NCBI GenBank assembly: GCA_045532255.1
Contig: JAZSFO010000086.1
Span: 1-30,909, forward strand
Direction of reading: 5' to 3'
Origin: RGIG8748 sp045532255
Lineage (GTDB): Bacteria; Bacillota; Clostridia; UMGS1810
DNA: 30,909 nucleotides
Below, one piece after another: positions 1 to 6,858 of the stretch. Under the pieces are notes generated by a model. It ran no database searches. It saw only the letters and a list, made by a program, of their open reading frames with translations, and was not told the origin of the DNA. Positions within the stretch are counted from its first letter, which is position 1, and every line of letters starts with the position of its first letter. Both the position numbers and the translations under genes were made by a program.

Positions 1-98
1 AGGCTTATTTGGGTTACGCATTTTTGAAAATTAGTAGGTTTCTAAGCTATTATTTTTATAATTTCCCAGACTAAAATCCATTGTTTCTCACAGTAAAA

Positions 99-120
99 TC
101 CACTATTTACGAGCAGTGGA
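99..120 (-). terminator. Weak terminator-like hairpin downstream of luxS
   Basis: Read on the minus strand, a 6-bp stem (TCCACT/AGTGGA) with a 10-nt loop is followed by TTTTA, about 45 nt past the luxS stop. The stem is short, so this is only a candidate. Nothing else was recognised in positions 1-163 apart from two copies of TAAAATCCA about 20 nt apart. Confidence 0.35.
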
Positions 121-163
121 CGTTACTTTGGGAATTTTCCACTTTTTCTTTTCTTGTAAAATC

Positions 164-634
164 TTATTCAACCATAAATTTTTCATTAAAACCAACTTCA
201 AGAATTCTTCTTGCATATTCTCTTGCCAAATCGGGATTATGAAGTTTGTAGTTTCCGCACTGAATCGGATTTATTGCAGGAACCTCACATGAGGAAGCAA
301 CATCCCCCAGTGTCTTTATAACAGTTTCCCTTACTTCATGTACCTCGGGGCTTCCCCATACTGTAAGATAAAATCCTGTTCTGCATCCCATGGGCGAAAG
401 GTCTATTATTCCTTCCATATACTCTCTCATATATGTTGCCATAAGGTGCTCAAGAGAGTGTATCGCCGCAGAATCCATCTCGTCTTCGTTAGGCTGGGTA
501 AATCTAATATCGTATTTTGTAACAGTATCCCCCTTGTCTCCCTTGTAAACACTGCATTTCCTTATAAAAGGTGCTTTTACCTTTGTGTGGTCAAGCGTAA
601 AACTTTCCACAAGCTCTCTGCCCTTTTCGTTCAT
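164..634 (-). CDS. luxS: S-ribosylhomocysteine lyase LuxS
   Basis: LuxS cleaves S-ribosylhomocysteine to homocysteine and DPD, the precursor of autoinducer-2, in the cytoplasmic activated-methyl cycle. The 156-residue protein has the family length and the metal site HSLEH at residues 59-63 (H59, E62, H63), the conserved Cys84 in PMGCRTGFY and the third metal ligand Cys126 in the CGNY segment, matching the known LuxS active site. An AAGGAGG ribosome binding site lies 9 nt before the ATG. It is the last gene of a minus-strand group with a DUF523 protein and an EamA exporter 15 bp and more upstream. No pfs/mtn gene, its usual partner, is in the window. The assignment is secure; whether it serves signalling or only methyl recycling cannot be read from sequence. 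Confidence 0.97.
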   Translation of the reverse strand: MNEKGRELVESFTLDHTKVKAPFIRKCSVYKGDKGDTVTKYDIRFTQPNEDEMDSAAIHSLEHLMATYMREYMEGIIDLSPMGCRTGFYLTVWGSPEVHEVRETVIKTLGDVASSCEVPAINPIQCGNYKLHNPDLAREYARRILEVGFNEKFMVE

Positions 635-648
635 ATTATGTATCCTCC

Positions 649-1122
649 TTAGTGTTCATGCTTCTTGCCCGAGTGTGTGTAGAGAAGGTTAGCAAGCATT
701 ATATCATTTTCATCAAAGACAACTATGCCGTTGTCGGTAAGGAGTCTTGCGGCAACTCCCATACCCGCTATCTTGTTTCCCGAAAAAGTGCCGTCATAAA
801 TCTTCTTGCATCCGCAGGAGGGACTGCCTTGCTTTAATATTGCAAAGATAACATTATTCTCTTTTGCAATTCTTAATGTTTCACGGGCACCTTTTTCGAA
901 CATATCCGTAACATCCTCGCCCTCGGTGTTTATTACCTTGTTTCCGCAAAGCTCACTTGCTTTTCTTGGCGAGGGAAGTCCGCCAAGCATCTCGGGGCAA
1001 ACAGGGACAAGCTCTCCCATATTCTTCCATTTAAGGAACAACGGGTGTTTTATGATATTATTACCGCCGTCATATTTGGTACATTCACCGTAAAGACATG
1101 CGGAAACCAAAATCTTTGGCAT
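649..1122 (-). CDS. DUF523 domain protein
   Basis: The 157-residue protein begins MPKILVSACLYGE and carries the cysteine-rich DUF523 signature: an early SACLYGECTKYDG, a PVCPEMLGGLPSPR segment and the later KQGSPSCGCKKIYDG. The conserved cysteines suggest a metal or Fe-S site, but no activity is established for the family and I assign none. An in-frame ATG three codons upstream (1131) sits directly against the GAGGAGGA ribosome binding site; the ATG at 1122 has the correct 9-nt spacing and matches the family N terminus, so it was chosen. The gene follows the EamA exporter with almost no gap and precedes luxS, implying co-transcription. Confidence 0.85.
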   Translation of the reverse strand: MPKILVSACLYGECTKYDGGNNIIKHPLFLKWKNMGELVPVCPEMLGGLPSPRKASELCGNKVINTEGEDVTDMFEKGARETLRIAKENNVIFAILKQGSPSCGCKKIYDGTFSGNKIAGMGVAARLLTDNGIVVFDENDIMLANLLYTHSGKKHEH

Positions 1123-1123
1123 A

Positions 1124-2026
1124 CTAATCATTCCTCCTCTTAAATGGTATCTCCACCAAAAGTATTGCCGCCATCATAAATGCACAGCCCATAAGCTCTC
1201 TTGCAAGGGGTATTGCTTTCGAAAACACCATGCCTGCAAGAAGTGCAAAAAGCGACTCCATGCTCATAATAATCGACGCAACAGCAGGCTCTGTATCCTT
1301 TTGTGCAACTATCTGCAGGGTATATGCCACACCCGAGCTGATTACGCCCGCATACAAAATCGGTACAGCACAGCTCACTATATCGCTAACCGAGGGTTTG
1401 TCTATAAAAACTATGTAAAACAAGCTTATTGTTCCCACAACAGTAAACTGCAGGCAGGAAAGCTTGATTCCGTTGAGCCTTGGCGAAAAGTAATCTACCG
1501 CCATTATATGAAGTGCAAATATAAATGCACACGCAAGAAGCATAAGCTCCGACTTATTAAGCGAAAATGTAACCCCCTCCTTGACACAGAGAAGATACAG
1601 ACCCGCCGTTGCAAGAATAACGCTTATCCATATAACAGGGCTGATTTTTCTTCCCAGAAAGATGCCCAGAACAGGTACAATGACAAGATAGAGTGCCGTC
1701 ATAAATCCCGCCTTGCCCTCGTCTGCATCGACAAGTGCCGCCGTCTGCAGAGTGCTTGCCGCAAAGAGCAGAATTCCGCATACTATACCGCCCAGTATCA
1801 GAAGAGGCGGACTATCGGAAACATATGTTCCTTTCTTTCTGCTTCTTGCATTTGTAAACATTATTACGGGACAGAGTGCCAATGCACCGCAAAAGGAACG
1901 AATTCCGTTGTATGTACAAGGGTGCAGAACATTTACACCCTCTTTTTGAGCGACAAAGGCAGTGCCCCATATAAATGCCGCTATAAGAAGCAAGATATTG
2001 CCCCTGATTTTTTTGTAATTTGTCAT
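1124..2026 (-). CDS. EamA/DMT-family transporter
   Basis: This 300-residue protein of the drug/metabolite transporter superfamily has about ten hydrophobic segments arranged as two EamA repeats (roughly residues 8-145 and 155-295). The opening GNILLLIAAFIWGTAFVAQK, with its conserved WG(T/S)xF, is typical of the first repeat. Such proteins export or exchange small metabolites across the cytoplasmic membrane; the substrate cannot be predicted. An AGGAGA ribosome binding site lies 7 nt before the ATG and overlaps the stop codon of the upstream membrane-protein gene, so the two are tightly coupled. The short final basic tail KRRND faces the cytosol in this family. Confidence 0.88.
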   Translation of the reverse strand: MTNYKKIRGNILLLIAAFIWGTAFVAQKEGVNVLHPCTYNGIRSFCGALALCPVIMFTNARSRKKGTYVSDSPPLLILGGIVCGILLFAASTLQTAALVDADEGKAGFMTALYLVIVPVLGIFLGRKISPVIWISVILATAGLYLLCVKEGVTFSLNKSELMLLACAFIFALHIMAVDYFSPRLNGIKLSCLQFTVVGTISLFYIVFIDKPSVSDIVSCAVPILYAGVISSGVAYTLQIVAQKDTEPAVASIIMSMESLFALLAGMVFSKAIPLARELMGCAFMMAAILLVEIPFKRRND

Positions 2027-2036
2027 TTGTTATCTC

Positions 2037-2405
2037 CTAAATGATTGTTGAAAGTCCGTTGCATATAATAATAATCGGTATGCAAAGCAGAAACCACAGT
2101 ACCGAATACGGCAGGCACACCTGACCGACAAGATTAAATGGAACCTTTGAATAGTCCCACACATTCCACTTGAGTATGAGGTTGACCGTGATACCGACAA
2201 TAAACTCTACGGCAGTAATGGTACATGCACCGACAAAAGAGCGGAAAAGCATGCTTTCGGAAGATAGAATGCCGTTGAGAAGATATATTATTAAAAAGCA
2301 AAAACCGCCCGTAAGGGACATAGTCCAATGGGTATAACCCCGCCACAGAACCTCCAACAGGGAGTATCCCGAAGCACCAATCAAAAAAACCGTAATATAC
2401 TTCAT
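2037..2405 (-). CDS. Small four-segment membrane protein, CmpB-like (putative ABC transporter type IV)
   Basis: The 122-residue product has about four hydrophobic segments and begins with FLIGASGYSLLEVLWRG, which resembles the G-x-x-x-E-v opening of the PF06541 'putative ABC-transporter type IV/CmpB' family common in Clostridia. That assignment rests on this pattern and the topology only; despite the family name no ATPase is present nearby and no transport function is proven. A start at 2417 is in frame, but GGAG lies 6 nt before the ATG at 2405, which was preferred. It is the first gene after the promoter at 2504-2532 and leads into the EamA exporter. Confidence 0.6.
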   Translation of the reverse strand: MKYITVFLIGASGYSLLEVLWRGYTHWTMSLTGGFCFLIIYLLNGILSSESMLFRSFVGACTITAVEFIVGITVNLILKWNVWDYSKVPFNLVGQVCLPYSVLWFLLCIPIIIICNGLSTII

Positions 2406-2415
2406 AGCCATCTCC

Positions 2416-2439
2416 ATAATATTTACTACTAAATATTAT
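2416..2439. repeat. Perfect 10-bp palindrome in the leader of the CmpB-like gene
   Basis: ATAATATTTA and TAAATATTAT (10 bp each, 4-nt spacer CTAC) lie between the promoter at 2504-2532 and the ribosome binding site. The position fits an operator or an AT-rich leader hairpin; no regulator is identified. Confidence 0.5.
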
Positions 2440-2503
2440 TTGAGTATGGATGCTTGATATACTGATATTTTTTTGAAAATAATGGCATATACACCCAATT
2501 ATA

Positions 2504-2532
2504 ATTATATACCTATCAGCAGTTTTTTTCAA
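2504..2532 (-). promoter_or_regulatory. Sigma-A promoter of the CmpB-like/eamA/DUF523/luxS group
   Basis: On the minus strand TTGAAA (2527-2532) and TATAAT (2504-2509) are separated by exactly 17 bp. The -35 element overlaps the last codons of the HAD phosphatase gene. This separates the group from the HAD gene upstream. Confidence 0.75.
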
Positions 2533-3091
2533 GTGTTTTAATTATTTTATTTCCCCGTACCATATACACTTCCTTTGCAAGCTTCATAAGAGGTGCATCG
2601 TTAGCTGAGTCTGTATAAAAGGCATCGATGACGCTTCCGTATGTTTCGGAAAAGAGCTTAACCTTGTTTTGGGAAAAGCAAATTTGTGTGAGTCTTCCCT
2701 GAGACAAGTCAAACTTACTTGTGATATAATTTTCTATACCCATTCTCCTGAAAATCTCTTCCACAAGAACATCTACATTTGCGGTAACTATCACATCGTC
2801 GGGTTTGCGTATATTTTCGTAAAACGGTTTGATTTTGTGCTCATGTTCGTCCCAGAAATCCGCCACAAGCTGAGGTATATCGTCAAAGAGAGTGAAAAAT
2901 GTCTCGGTATAATACTTCCCTCTTTCGCAGAACTTCTCCCAAGGCATACGGCAGGTTTTGTAGGAAATAACATCCCGCAAAACAGGCAGAACAACCTTTA
3001 CAAGCTGTCTCTTTCGCCTTATGCAGAACAAAAAGAAGTCAAAAGCACTCTCTCCTCTGTATATTGTATTGTCAAAATCATATACATTCAC
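2516..3091 (-). CDS. HAD-IB family phosphatase-like protein
   Basis: The 191-residue protein starts with the HAD motif I in MNVYDFDNTIYRGES (nucleophile Asp in DFDNT), has motif II in the VIVTANVD region, and a later D-S-A-N-D motif IV, which fits the HAD superfamily subfamily IB (phosphoserine-phosphatase-like). Such proteins hydrolyse small phosphate esters in the cytosol; the substrate is unknown. The longest reading frame starts with TTG at 3109, but the GTG at 3091 gives the usual family N terminus and lies 9 nt after GAGAGGA, so it was chosen. It has its own promoter between spoVAE and its start. Confidence 0.82.
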   Translation of the reverse strand: MNVYDFDNTIYRGESAFDFFLFCIRRKRQLVKVVLPVLRDVISYKTCRMPWEKFCERGKYYTETFFTLFDDIPQLVADFWDEHEHKIKPFYENIRKPDDVIVTANVDVLVEEIFRRMGIENYITSKFDLSQGRLTQICFSQNKVKLFSETYGSVIDAFYTDSANDAPLMKLAKEVYMVRGNKIIKTLEKNC

Positions 3092-3104
3092 AAAATCAAA
3101 TCCT

Positions 3105-3141
3105 CTCAAAAGATATACTAATAATTATAATATCTTTTGAG
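3105..3141. repeat. Perfect 12-bp dyad around the HAD gene -10 element
   Basis: CTCAAAAGATAT (3105-3116) and ATATCTTTTGAG (3130-3141) form a perfect inverted repeat whose centre holds the TATAAT of the HAD gene promoter. One arm lies in the -35/-10 spacer, the other near the start site and up to the ribosome binding site. It looks like an operator for a dimeric repressor; a weak spoVA terminator is the alternative. Confidence 0.6.
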
Positions 3142-3151
3142 AATTTGTCAA
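3124..3151 (-). promoter_or_regulatory. Sigma-A promoter of the HAD phosphatase gene
   Basis: Perfect hexamers TTGACA (3146-3151) and TATAAT (3124-3129) with a 16-bp spacer, placed just after the spoVAE stop. The spacer contains one arm of the 12-bp dyad at 3105-3141. Confidence 0.78.
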
Positions 3152-3153
3152 CA

Positions 3154-3507
3154 TTACTTAGATTTGGGCTTTGATATGACGGAAAACAGCATGCCGAATA
3201 GTATTGCCGCCGCAATTCCCGTACCTGTTCCCGACACGCCTCCGCCAAGTACACCGAGCCAGCCCTTTTCTCCGATGAGCTTTTGTGCACCCTTTGCAAG
3301 AGAATAGCCAAAGCCTATAATAGGAACTGTTGCACCTGCATTTGCAAATTTTACAATAGGCTCATATACTCCTATTCCTGTAAGGATTACACCTGCAACA
3401 ACATAGGAAACCATTATTCTTGCAGGGGTCATCTTTGTTCTGTCTATAAGAATCTGCGCTATGGCGCACAGAAGTCCGCCGACCAAAAAAACATAAACAA
3501 ATTTCAT
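3154..3507 (-). CDS. spoVAE: Stage V sporulation protein AE (SpoVAE)
   Basis: This 117-residue, very hydrophobic protein matches SpoVAE/SpoVAEB: FVYVFLVGGLLCAIAQ at the N terminus, then the conserved PARIMVSYVVAGV and GIGVYEP and the glycine-rich GATVPIIGFG segment. SpoVA proteins form the inner-membrane channel that imports dipicolinic acid into the forespore and releases it at germination. It is the last gene of spoVAC-D-E and starts one base after the spoVAD stop. Its paralogue SpoVAC, two genes upstream, has the same GKAGTLVPITGFA-type motif, as is known for this protein pair. Expression by the forespore factor sigma-G is expected from the family, but I could not find a clear sigma-G promoter. 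Confidence 0.95.
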   Translation of the reverse strand: MKFVYVFLVGGLLCAIAQILIDRTKMTPARIMVSYVVAGVILTGIGVYEPIVKFANAGATVPIIGFGYSLAKGAQKLIGEKGWLGVLGGGVSGTGTGIAAAILFGMLFSVISKPKSK

Positions 3508-3508
3508 T

Positions 3509-4528
3509 TTACTCCCCCCGTCTGCTCACCGCTACAGCATGAGCTATACCCACTACATTCTCACCAAGCTGAGAGGTTGTGGGACTCATAAGCGCTCCCG
3601 TGCACACCAACAGCATTTTGTCTATCTTTTTCCTGAGCATTTCGTTTAGAAAATGTCCGCAAAAGACACTCGCAGAGCATCCGCATCCGCTTCCGCCGGC
3701 ACCCGTGTTTTTTTGTCTGTCGGGGTCGAATATCATCTTTCCGCAGTCCATGTGAACATCCGATATATCAACTCCGTCTCTTAAGGTAAGCTCCTTTACG
3801 AGGGTACTGCCGACATGTCCAAGGTCTCCCGTTACAATGCAGTCATAGCAGCCCGCATCAATGTTCATTTCCCTAAGATGTGCCGTGATGCAGTCTGCGG
3901 CGGCAGGTGCCATGGCCGCACCCATGTTTGCGGCATCTGTAACCCCGAGGTCTACCATTTTGCCTGTAGTAACCGCATCTATAGAAATCGGCGATTTTTG
4001 GGGCGAGAGAATTACCGCACCGCTTCCCGTAACCGTCCACTGTGCCGAGGGTGTGCGGACGGCGCCGTACTCCAGCGGAAATCTGTATTGCTTCTCGCTT
4101 GAGCAAAAATGACTCGAGGTTACCGTAAGGACATTCTCGCCATAGCCCGCATCGACCATTATCGAACCGAGGCCCATAGATTCTGCCATGGTTGAGCACG
4201 CACCGTAAAGTCCGAAATACGGAATTCCCATATCCTTTAGCGCAAACGAGCTTCCCGTACATTGATTAAGAAGGTCTCCCGAAAACGCATAGTCCATGTC
4301 GTCACATGTAAGCTCTGCCTTAGTAAACACACCTGTAACTGTGTGCTTTAATATATTATTCTCTGCCTGTTCCCAGTTTTTCGCTTCTATATATTCATCG
4401 TCATATACCTTATCAAAGCATCTTCCCAGAGGTCCCTCACCCTCTAACTTGCCCACCGAGGAATAAAAGCTCTTTATATATACGCTGTTATCAAACACAA
4501 TGGTCTGTCTTCCTTTTTTGATACCCAT
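3509..4528 (-). CDS. spoVAD: Stage V sporulation protein AD (SpoVAD)
   Basis: The 339-residue protein matches SpoVAD, the soluble thiolase-fold subunit that binds dipicolinic acid on the spore inner membrane. Recognisable parts are the start GIKKGRQTIVFDNS, the GPLGRCFD segment, the central GLYGACSTMAESM and the C-terminal TGALMSPTTSQLGENV. The frame stays open to an ATG at 4579, but the ATG at 4528 gives the usual SpoVAD N terminus, has GGGGGTG upstream and begins one base after the spoVAC stop, so it was chosen. The tight one-base gaps to spoVAC and spoVAE show one transcript. Confidence 0.96.
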   Translation of the reverse strand: MGIKKGRQTIVFDNSVYIKSFYSSVGKLEGEGPLGRCFDKVYDDEYIEAKNWEQAENNILKHTVTGVFTKAELTCDDMDYAFSGDLLNQCTGSSFALKDMGIPYFGLYGACSTMAESMGLGSIMVDAGYGENVLTVTSSHFCSSEKQYRFPLEYGAVRTPSAQWTVTGSGAVILSPQKSPISIDAVTTGKMVDLGVTDAANMGAAMAPAAADCITAHLREMNIDAGCYDCIVTGDLGHVGSTLVKELTLRDGVDISDVHMDCGKMIFDPDRQKNTGAGGSGCGCSASVFCGHFLNEMLRKKIDKMLLVCTGALMSPTTSQLGENVVGIAHAVAVSRRGE

Positions 4529-4529
4529 A

Positions 4530-4973
4530 TTACACACCCCCAAATAGCTTGTACAGAATTCCGTATATGACCGATGCACTTATGCCGTACACAAGTACGG
4601 GGCCTGCAATTGTAAACATCTTTGTACCGACACCGGGAACCATCCCCTCGGTTTTGTACTCCATGGCAGGCGAAACAATACTGTTTGCAAAGCCTGTAAT
4701 CGGCACAAGTGTACCTGCCTTTCCGACATTTGCAATCTTATCGTATACACCAAGCGCAGTAAGGAGTGCACCTATAAAAATAAGACTTGCACTTGTTAGT
4801 GCGGAAGCATCCTCCTTTTTGATGTCAAACGAAAGATATATTTCTGTTATAACCTGCCCTATAACGCAGATTAAACCGCCGACAATGAATGCCTTGATTG
4901 TGTCCTTGGCAAGCTCGGAATTAGGCGTTGCCTTTTTTATCATCTGGCTGTACTCTTTTTTGGATATATTCAT
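4530..4973 (-). CDS. spoVAC: Stage V sporulation protein AC (SpoVAC)
   Basis: This 147-residue membrane protein matches SpoVAC: a charged N terminus with YSQMIKKATPNS, followed by about four or five hydrophobic segments including KAFIVGGLICVIGQ and GKAGTLVPITGFANSIVSPA. In Bacillus, SpoVAC acts as a mechanosensitive channel during germination. Here it is the first gene of a three-gene spoVA operon, the arrangement usual in Clostridia. AAAGGAAG precedes the ATG. The preceding 130 bp are AT-rich without a convincing sigma-G box. Confidence 0.95.
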   Translation of the reverse strand: MNISKKEYSQMIKKATPNSELAKDTIKAFIVGGLICVIGQVITEIYLSFDIKKEDASALTSASLIFIGALLTALGVYDKIANVGKAGTLVPITGFANSIVSPAMEYKTEGMVPGVGTKMFTIAGPVLVYGISASVIYGILYKLFGGV

Positions 4974-5080
4974 AGCATCTTCCTTTCATATAAAATAATA
5001 TATCTGTATTTTGTGTGAAAAGAAGAAAATTTATTAAAAAAAGAAAAATCATAAGTTTATTGAGTTTTAAGGCATAATAA

Positions 5081-5109
5081 AACCACCGTACCGCACTTGG
5101 TAGGTGGTT
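5081..5109 (-). terminator. Terminator of the Fic-remnant operon
   Basis: On the minus strand AACCACC-TACC, a 6-nt loop, then GGTA-C-GGTGGTT form a stem of about 11 bp followed by TTATTAT. The stem starts in the stop codon of the 48-residue ORF, so it ends that transcript. Confidence 0.6.
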
Positions 5110-5254
5110 ATTCATCATCATGTGTTTCATTTAGCATTTCTACAGTCGTTTTATATTCTTCTGGGGTTTTATCGGTGGGGAAATATCCTTCCTCTGTCTG
5201 AGTATACCACTCATCATGTTTTAACAATTCAGCCAACTTGTTGCTATATTTCAT
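5108..5254 (-). CDS. Small 48-residue protein, unrecognised, overlapping the truncated fic gene
   Basis: An ORF of 48 codons beginning MKYSNKLAELLKHDEWYTQ and ending in an acidic tail. Its ATG overlaps the last 11 bases of the truncated fic frame, and GAGGA lies about 7 nt before it, so translation is plausible. The sequence is charged, soluble and not part of a Fic domain. It could be a real small protein, or the C-terminal remnant of another gene joined to fic by a deletion. I recognise no family. Confidence 0.5.
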   Translation of the reverse strand: MKYSNKLAELLKHDEWYTQTEEGYFPTDKTPEEYKTTVEMLNETHDDE

Positions 5255-5468
5255 ATAAATCCTCAAATATAAGTTTATGAATATTTTTGTAATGATTAAA
5301 ATAAAAATTACCGTCTATCGGGGTTTGGTGTAATAGTGAAATCCTGGCAAGAGTGATATGAGATTCAACAATTTCTAATTGCTTTTCATCCCTAATATCC
5401 AGCTTGTTTATAAGACAGGCAGTGCCTTCGTAACAATTATCTGTAATAGAATCTATACTGTAGCTCAT
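5244..5468 (-). pseudogene. Truncated Fic-family protein (N-terminal fragment)
   Basis: The 74-residue frame matches the N-terminal part of short bacterial Fic proteins: LINKLDIRDEKQLEIVES, then the helix ending in HKLIFEDLYE. Fic AMP-transferases continue with W-A-G and later the catalytic HPFxxGNGR loop; here a TAG stop follows Glu-Ile exactly where W-A-G should begin, and no HPFxxGNGR occurs in any frame before the terminator. The gene starts with an ATGA overlap with the intact antitoxin gene, the usual coupling of these modules. I infer loss of the catalytic part by deletion or recombination, so no AMPylation activity is expected. Confidence 0.75.
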
Positions 5469-5629
5469 ACACAAACACCTGATTTTTGTTTTACGAGGGC
5501 AATATACTGTTCCAAACTGATTTCGTTTGCCAAAAGTTTTTTGCACCATTGAACGCAATCGTTATCAATTTGATAGCCTTCCATTTTAAGAGAAGCAATT
5601 GCGTTTTCTACAGTTTGTTCTATTGACAT
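5465..5629 (-). CDS. VbhA-like antitoxin of a Fic toxin-antitoxin module
   Basis: A 54-residue protein, too short for many gene finders. Residues 13-18, SLKMEG, fit the inhibitory [S/T]xxx[E/D][G/N] helix motif of class I Fic antitoxins, whose glutamate blocks ATP binding in the toxin. The following EISLEQYIALVKQ resembles the antitoxin C terminus. AAAGGA lies 8 nt before the ATG and the stop overlaps the fic start (ATGA). It appears intact although its toxin partner is truncated. Confidence 0.72.
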   Translation of the reverse strand: MSIEQTVENAIASLKMEGYQIDNDCVQWCKKLLANEISLEQYIALVKQKSGVCV

Positions 5630-5660
5630 ACCCGTCATCCTTTCGCATTTAATTGATTAT

Positions 5661-5689
5661 AGTATAACATATAAATAACCCAAATACAA
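5661..5689 (-). promoter_or_regulatory. Promoter of the antitoxin/fic remnant
   Basis: TTGTAT (5684-5689) and TATACT (5661-5666) with a 17-bp spacer on the minus strand, about 30 nt before the antitoxin start. An overlapping TATAAT at 5656-5661 is an alternative -10. Confidence 0.55.
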
Positions 5690-5717
5690 TACTGTCGTCT
5701 ATATTTTAAGCACAAAA

Positions 5718-5763
5718 AGTCAGACACATCATTGGCAAAAGAGCCAAAATGATGTGTCTGACT
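5718..5763 (-). terminator. Long perfect hairpin terminator after the GGGtGRT gene
   Basis: AGTCAGACACATCATT (5718-5733) pairs perfectly over 16 bp with 5748-5763, with a further GGC/GCC pairing near the loop. On the minus strand it is followed by TTTTT, so it fits an intrinsic terminator for the upstream NifU-like/GGGtGRT operon. The stem is longer than normal and could be part of the adjacent repeat element. Confidence 0.65.
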
Positions 5764-5785
5764 AAAAAATTTTACATTTTTAATT

Positions 5786-5839
5786 GTAGGGTTGAACCTG
5801 TGTGTTCGACCGCGGAATGACACATAGGTCATTCCCTAC
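5786..5839. repeat. Cloverleaf-like palindromic repeat element
   Basis: Outer arms GTAGGG (5786-5791) and CCCTAC (5834-5839) enclose two hairpins: GTTGAAC/GTTCGAC (5791-5797/5804-5810, one wobble) and GGAATGAC/GTCATTCC (5814-5821/5828-5835). The layout resembles small dispersed palindromic repeats of clostridial genomes. Only one copy is in this window, so its repeat nature is inferred. Confidence 0.5.
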
Positions 5840-5856
5840 GAAACCCTTGATATTCC

Positions 5857-6858
5857 TTATTTATTCATACATTCCTGTACAGCAACTGCAACAGCAACAG
5901 TCATACCAACCATGGGGTTGTTACCTGCGCCGATAAGTCCCATCATCTCAACATGAGCGGGAACGGAGGAGGAACCTGCAAACTGTGCATCGGAGTGCAT
6001 TCTTCCGAGAGTATCTGTCATACCATAGGAAGCGGGGCCTGCAGCCATGTTATCGGGGTGGAGTGTTCTTCCTGTACCGCCGCCGGAAGCAACTGAGAAG
6101 TACTTCTTGCCCATAGCCACACATTCCTTCTTATATGTTCCTGCAACGGGGTGCTGGAATCTTGTGGGGTTGGTGGAGTTACCTGGGATGGATACATCAA
6201 CGCCCTCAAGGAGCATGTTAGCTACACCCTCTCTTACATCATCGGAACCGTAGCATCTAACCTTAGCTCTTTCGCCATCGGAATATGCCTTTTCCTTAAC
6301 AACCTTAACTTCGCCTGTGGAATAGTTGAATTCTGTCTGTACATATGTAAATCCGTTAATTCTGGATATAATCTGTGCAGCGTCCTTACCAAGACCGTTG
6401 AGGATTACTCTAAGGGGTTCTTTTCTTACCTTATTGGCACTCTTTGCTATACCGATAGCACCCTCTGCTGCAGCAAAGGACTCGTGACCTGCAAGGAAAG
6501 CAAAGCACTTGGTTTCTTCTCTAAGAAGCATTGCACCGAGGTTACCGTGGCCTATACCAACCTTTCTGTCGTCTGCAACAGAGCCGTCGATACAGAATGC
6601 CTGAAGACCTTCGCCTATAACCTCTGCAGCATCAGCAGCAGTCTTGCAGCCCTTCTTGATAGCGAGAGCAGCGCCTACAACATATGCCCATGCAGCGTTT
6701 TCGAAGCATATGGGCTGAATTTCCTTAACGATTGTATAGGGGTCAATTCCCTTGTCATCGCAAATTTTCTTTGCTTCTTCTATTGAAGCAATGCCGTTTG
6801 CATTAAGAACAGCATTTATGTTATTTATTCTTCTTTCATAGCTTTCAAATAATGCCAT
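5857..6858 (-). CDS. GGGtGRT family protein
   Basis: The 333-residue soluble protein contains the sequence GGGTGRT at residues 259-265, after which its family is named in genome annotation. Other well-preserved stretches are GIGHGNLGAMLLREETKCFAF (around 101-121) and NGFTYVQTEFNYSTGE. No biochemical function is established to my knowledge. It lies directly downstream of a NifU-like scaffold gene, a neighbourhood I recall as recurrent, suggesting a role with Fe-S clusters or an Fe-S-dependent enzyme; this is inference. AGGTAAG precedes the start. A 293-bp structured spacer separates the two genes, which is unusually long for one operon. Confidence 0.85.
   Translation of the reverse strand: MALFESYERRINNINAVLNANGIASIEEAKKICDDKGIDPYTIVKEIQPICFENAAWAYVVGAALAIKKGCKTAADAAEVIGEGLQAFCIDGSVADDRKVGIGHGNLGAMLLREETKCFAFLAGHESFAAAEGAIGIAKSANKVRKEPLRVILNGLGKDAAQIISRINGFTYVQTEFNYSTGEVKVVKEKAYSDGERAKVRCYGSDDVREGVANMLLEGVDVSIPGNSTNPTRFQHPVAGTYKKECVAMGKKYFSVASGGGTGRTLHPDNMAAGPASYGMTDTLGRMHSDAQFAGSSSVPAHVEMMGLIGAGNNPMVGMTVAVAVAVQECMNK

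Noticed and set aside
1301..2044. 247-codon plus-strand reading frame opposite the EamA gene
   Set aside because: It is antisense to a clear transporter, is rich in Cys, Tyr, Lys and Arg as expected from reading low-GC code backwards, and lacks a ribosome binding site.
4974..5080. Sigma-G promoter before spoVAC
   Set aside because: Expected from the family, but the AT-rich sequence holds no convincing -35/-10 match, so none is annotated.
5635..5832. 65-codon minus-strand frame upstream of the antitoxin
   Set aside because: It runs through a terminator hairpin and a palindromic repeat and has no coding features.
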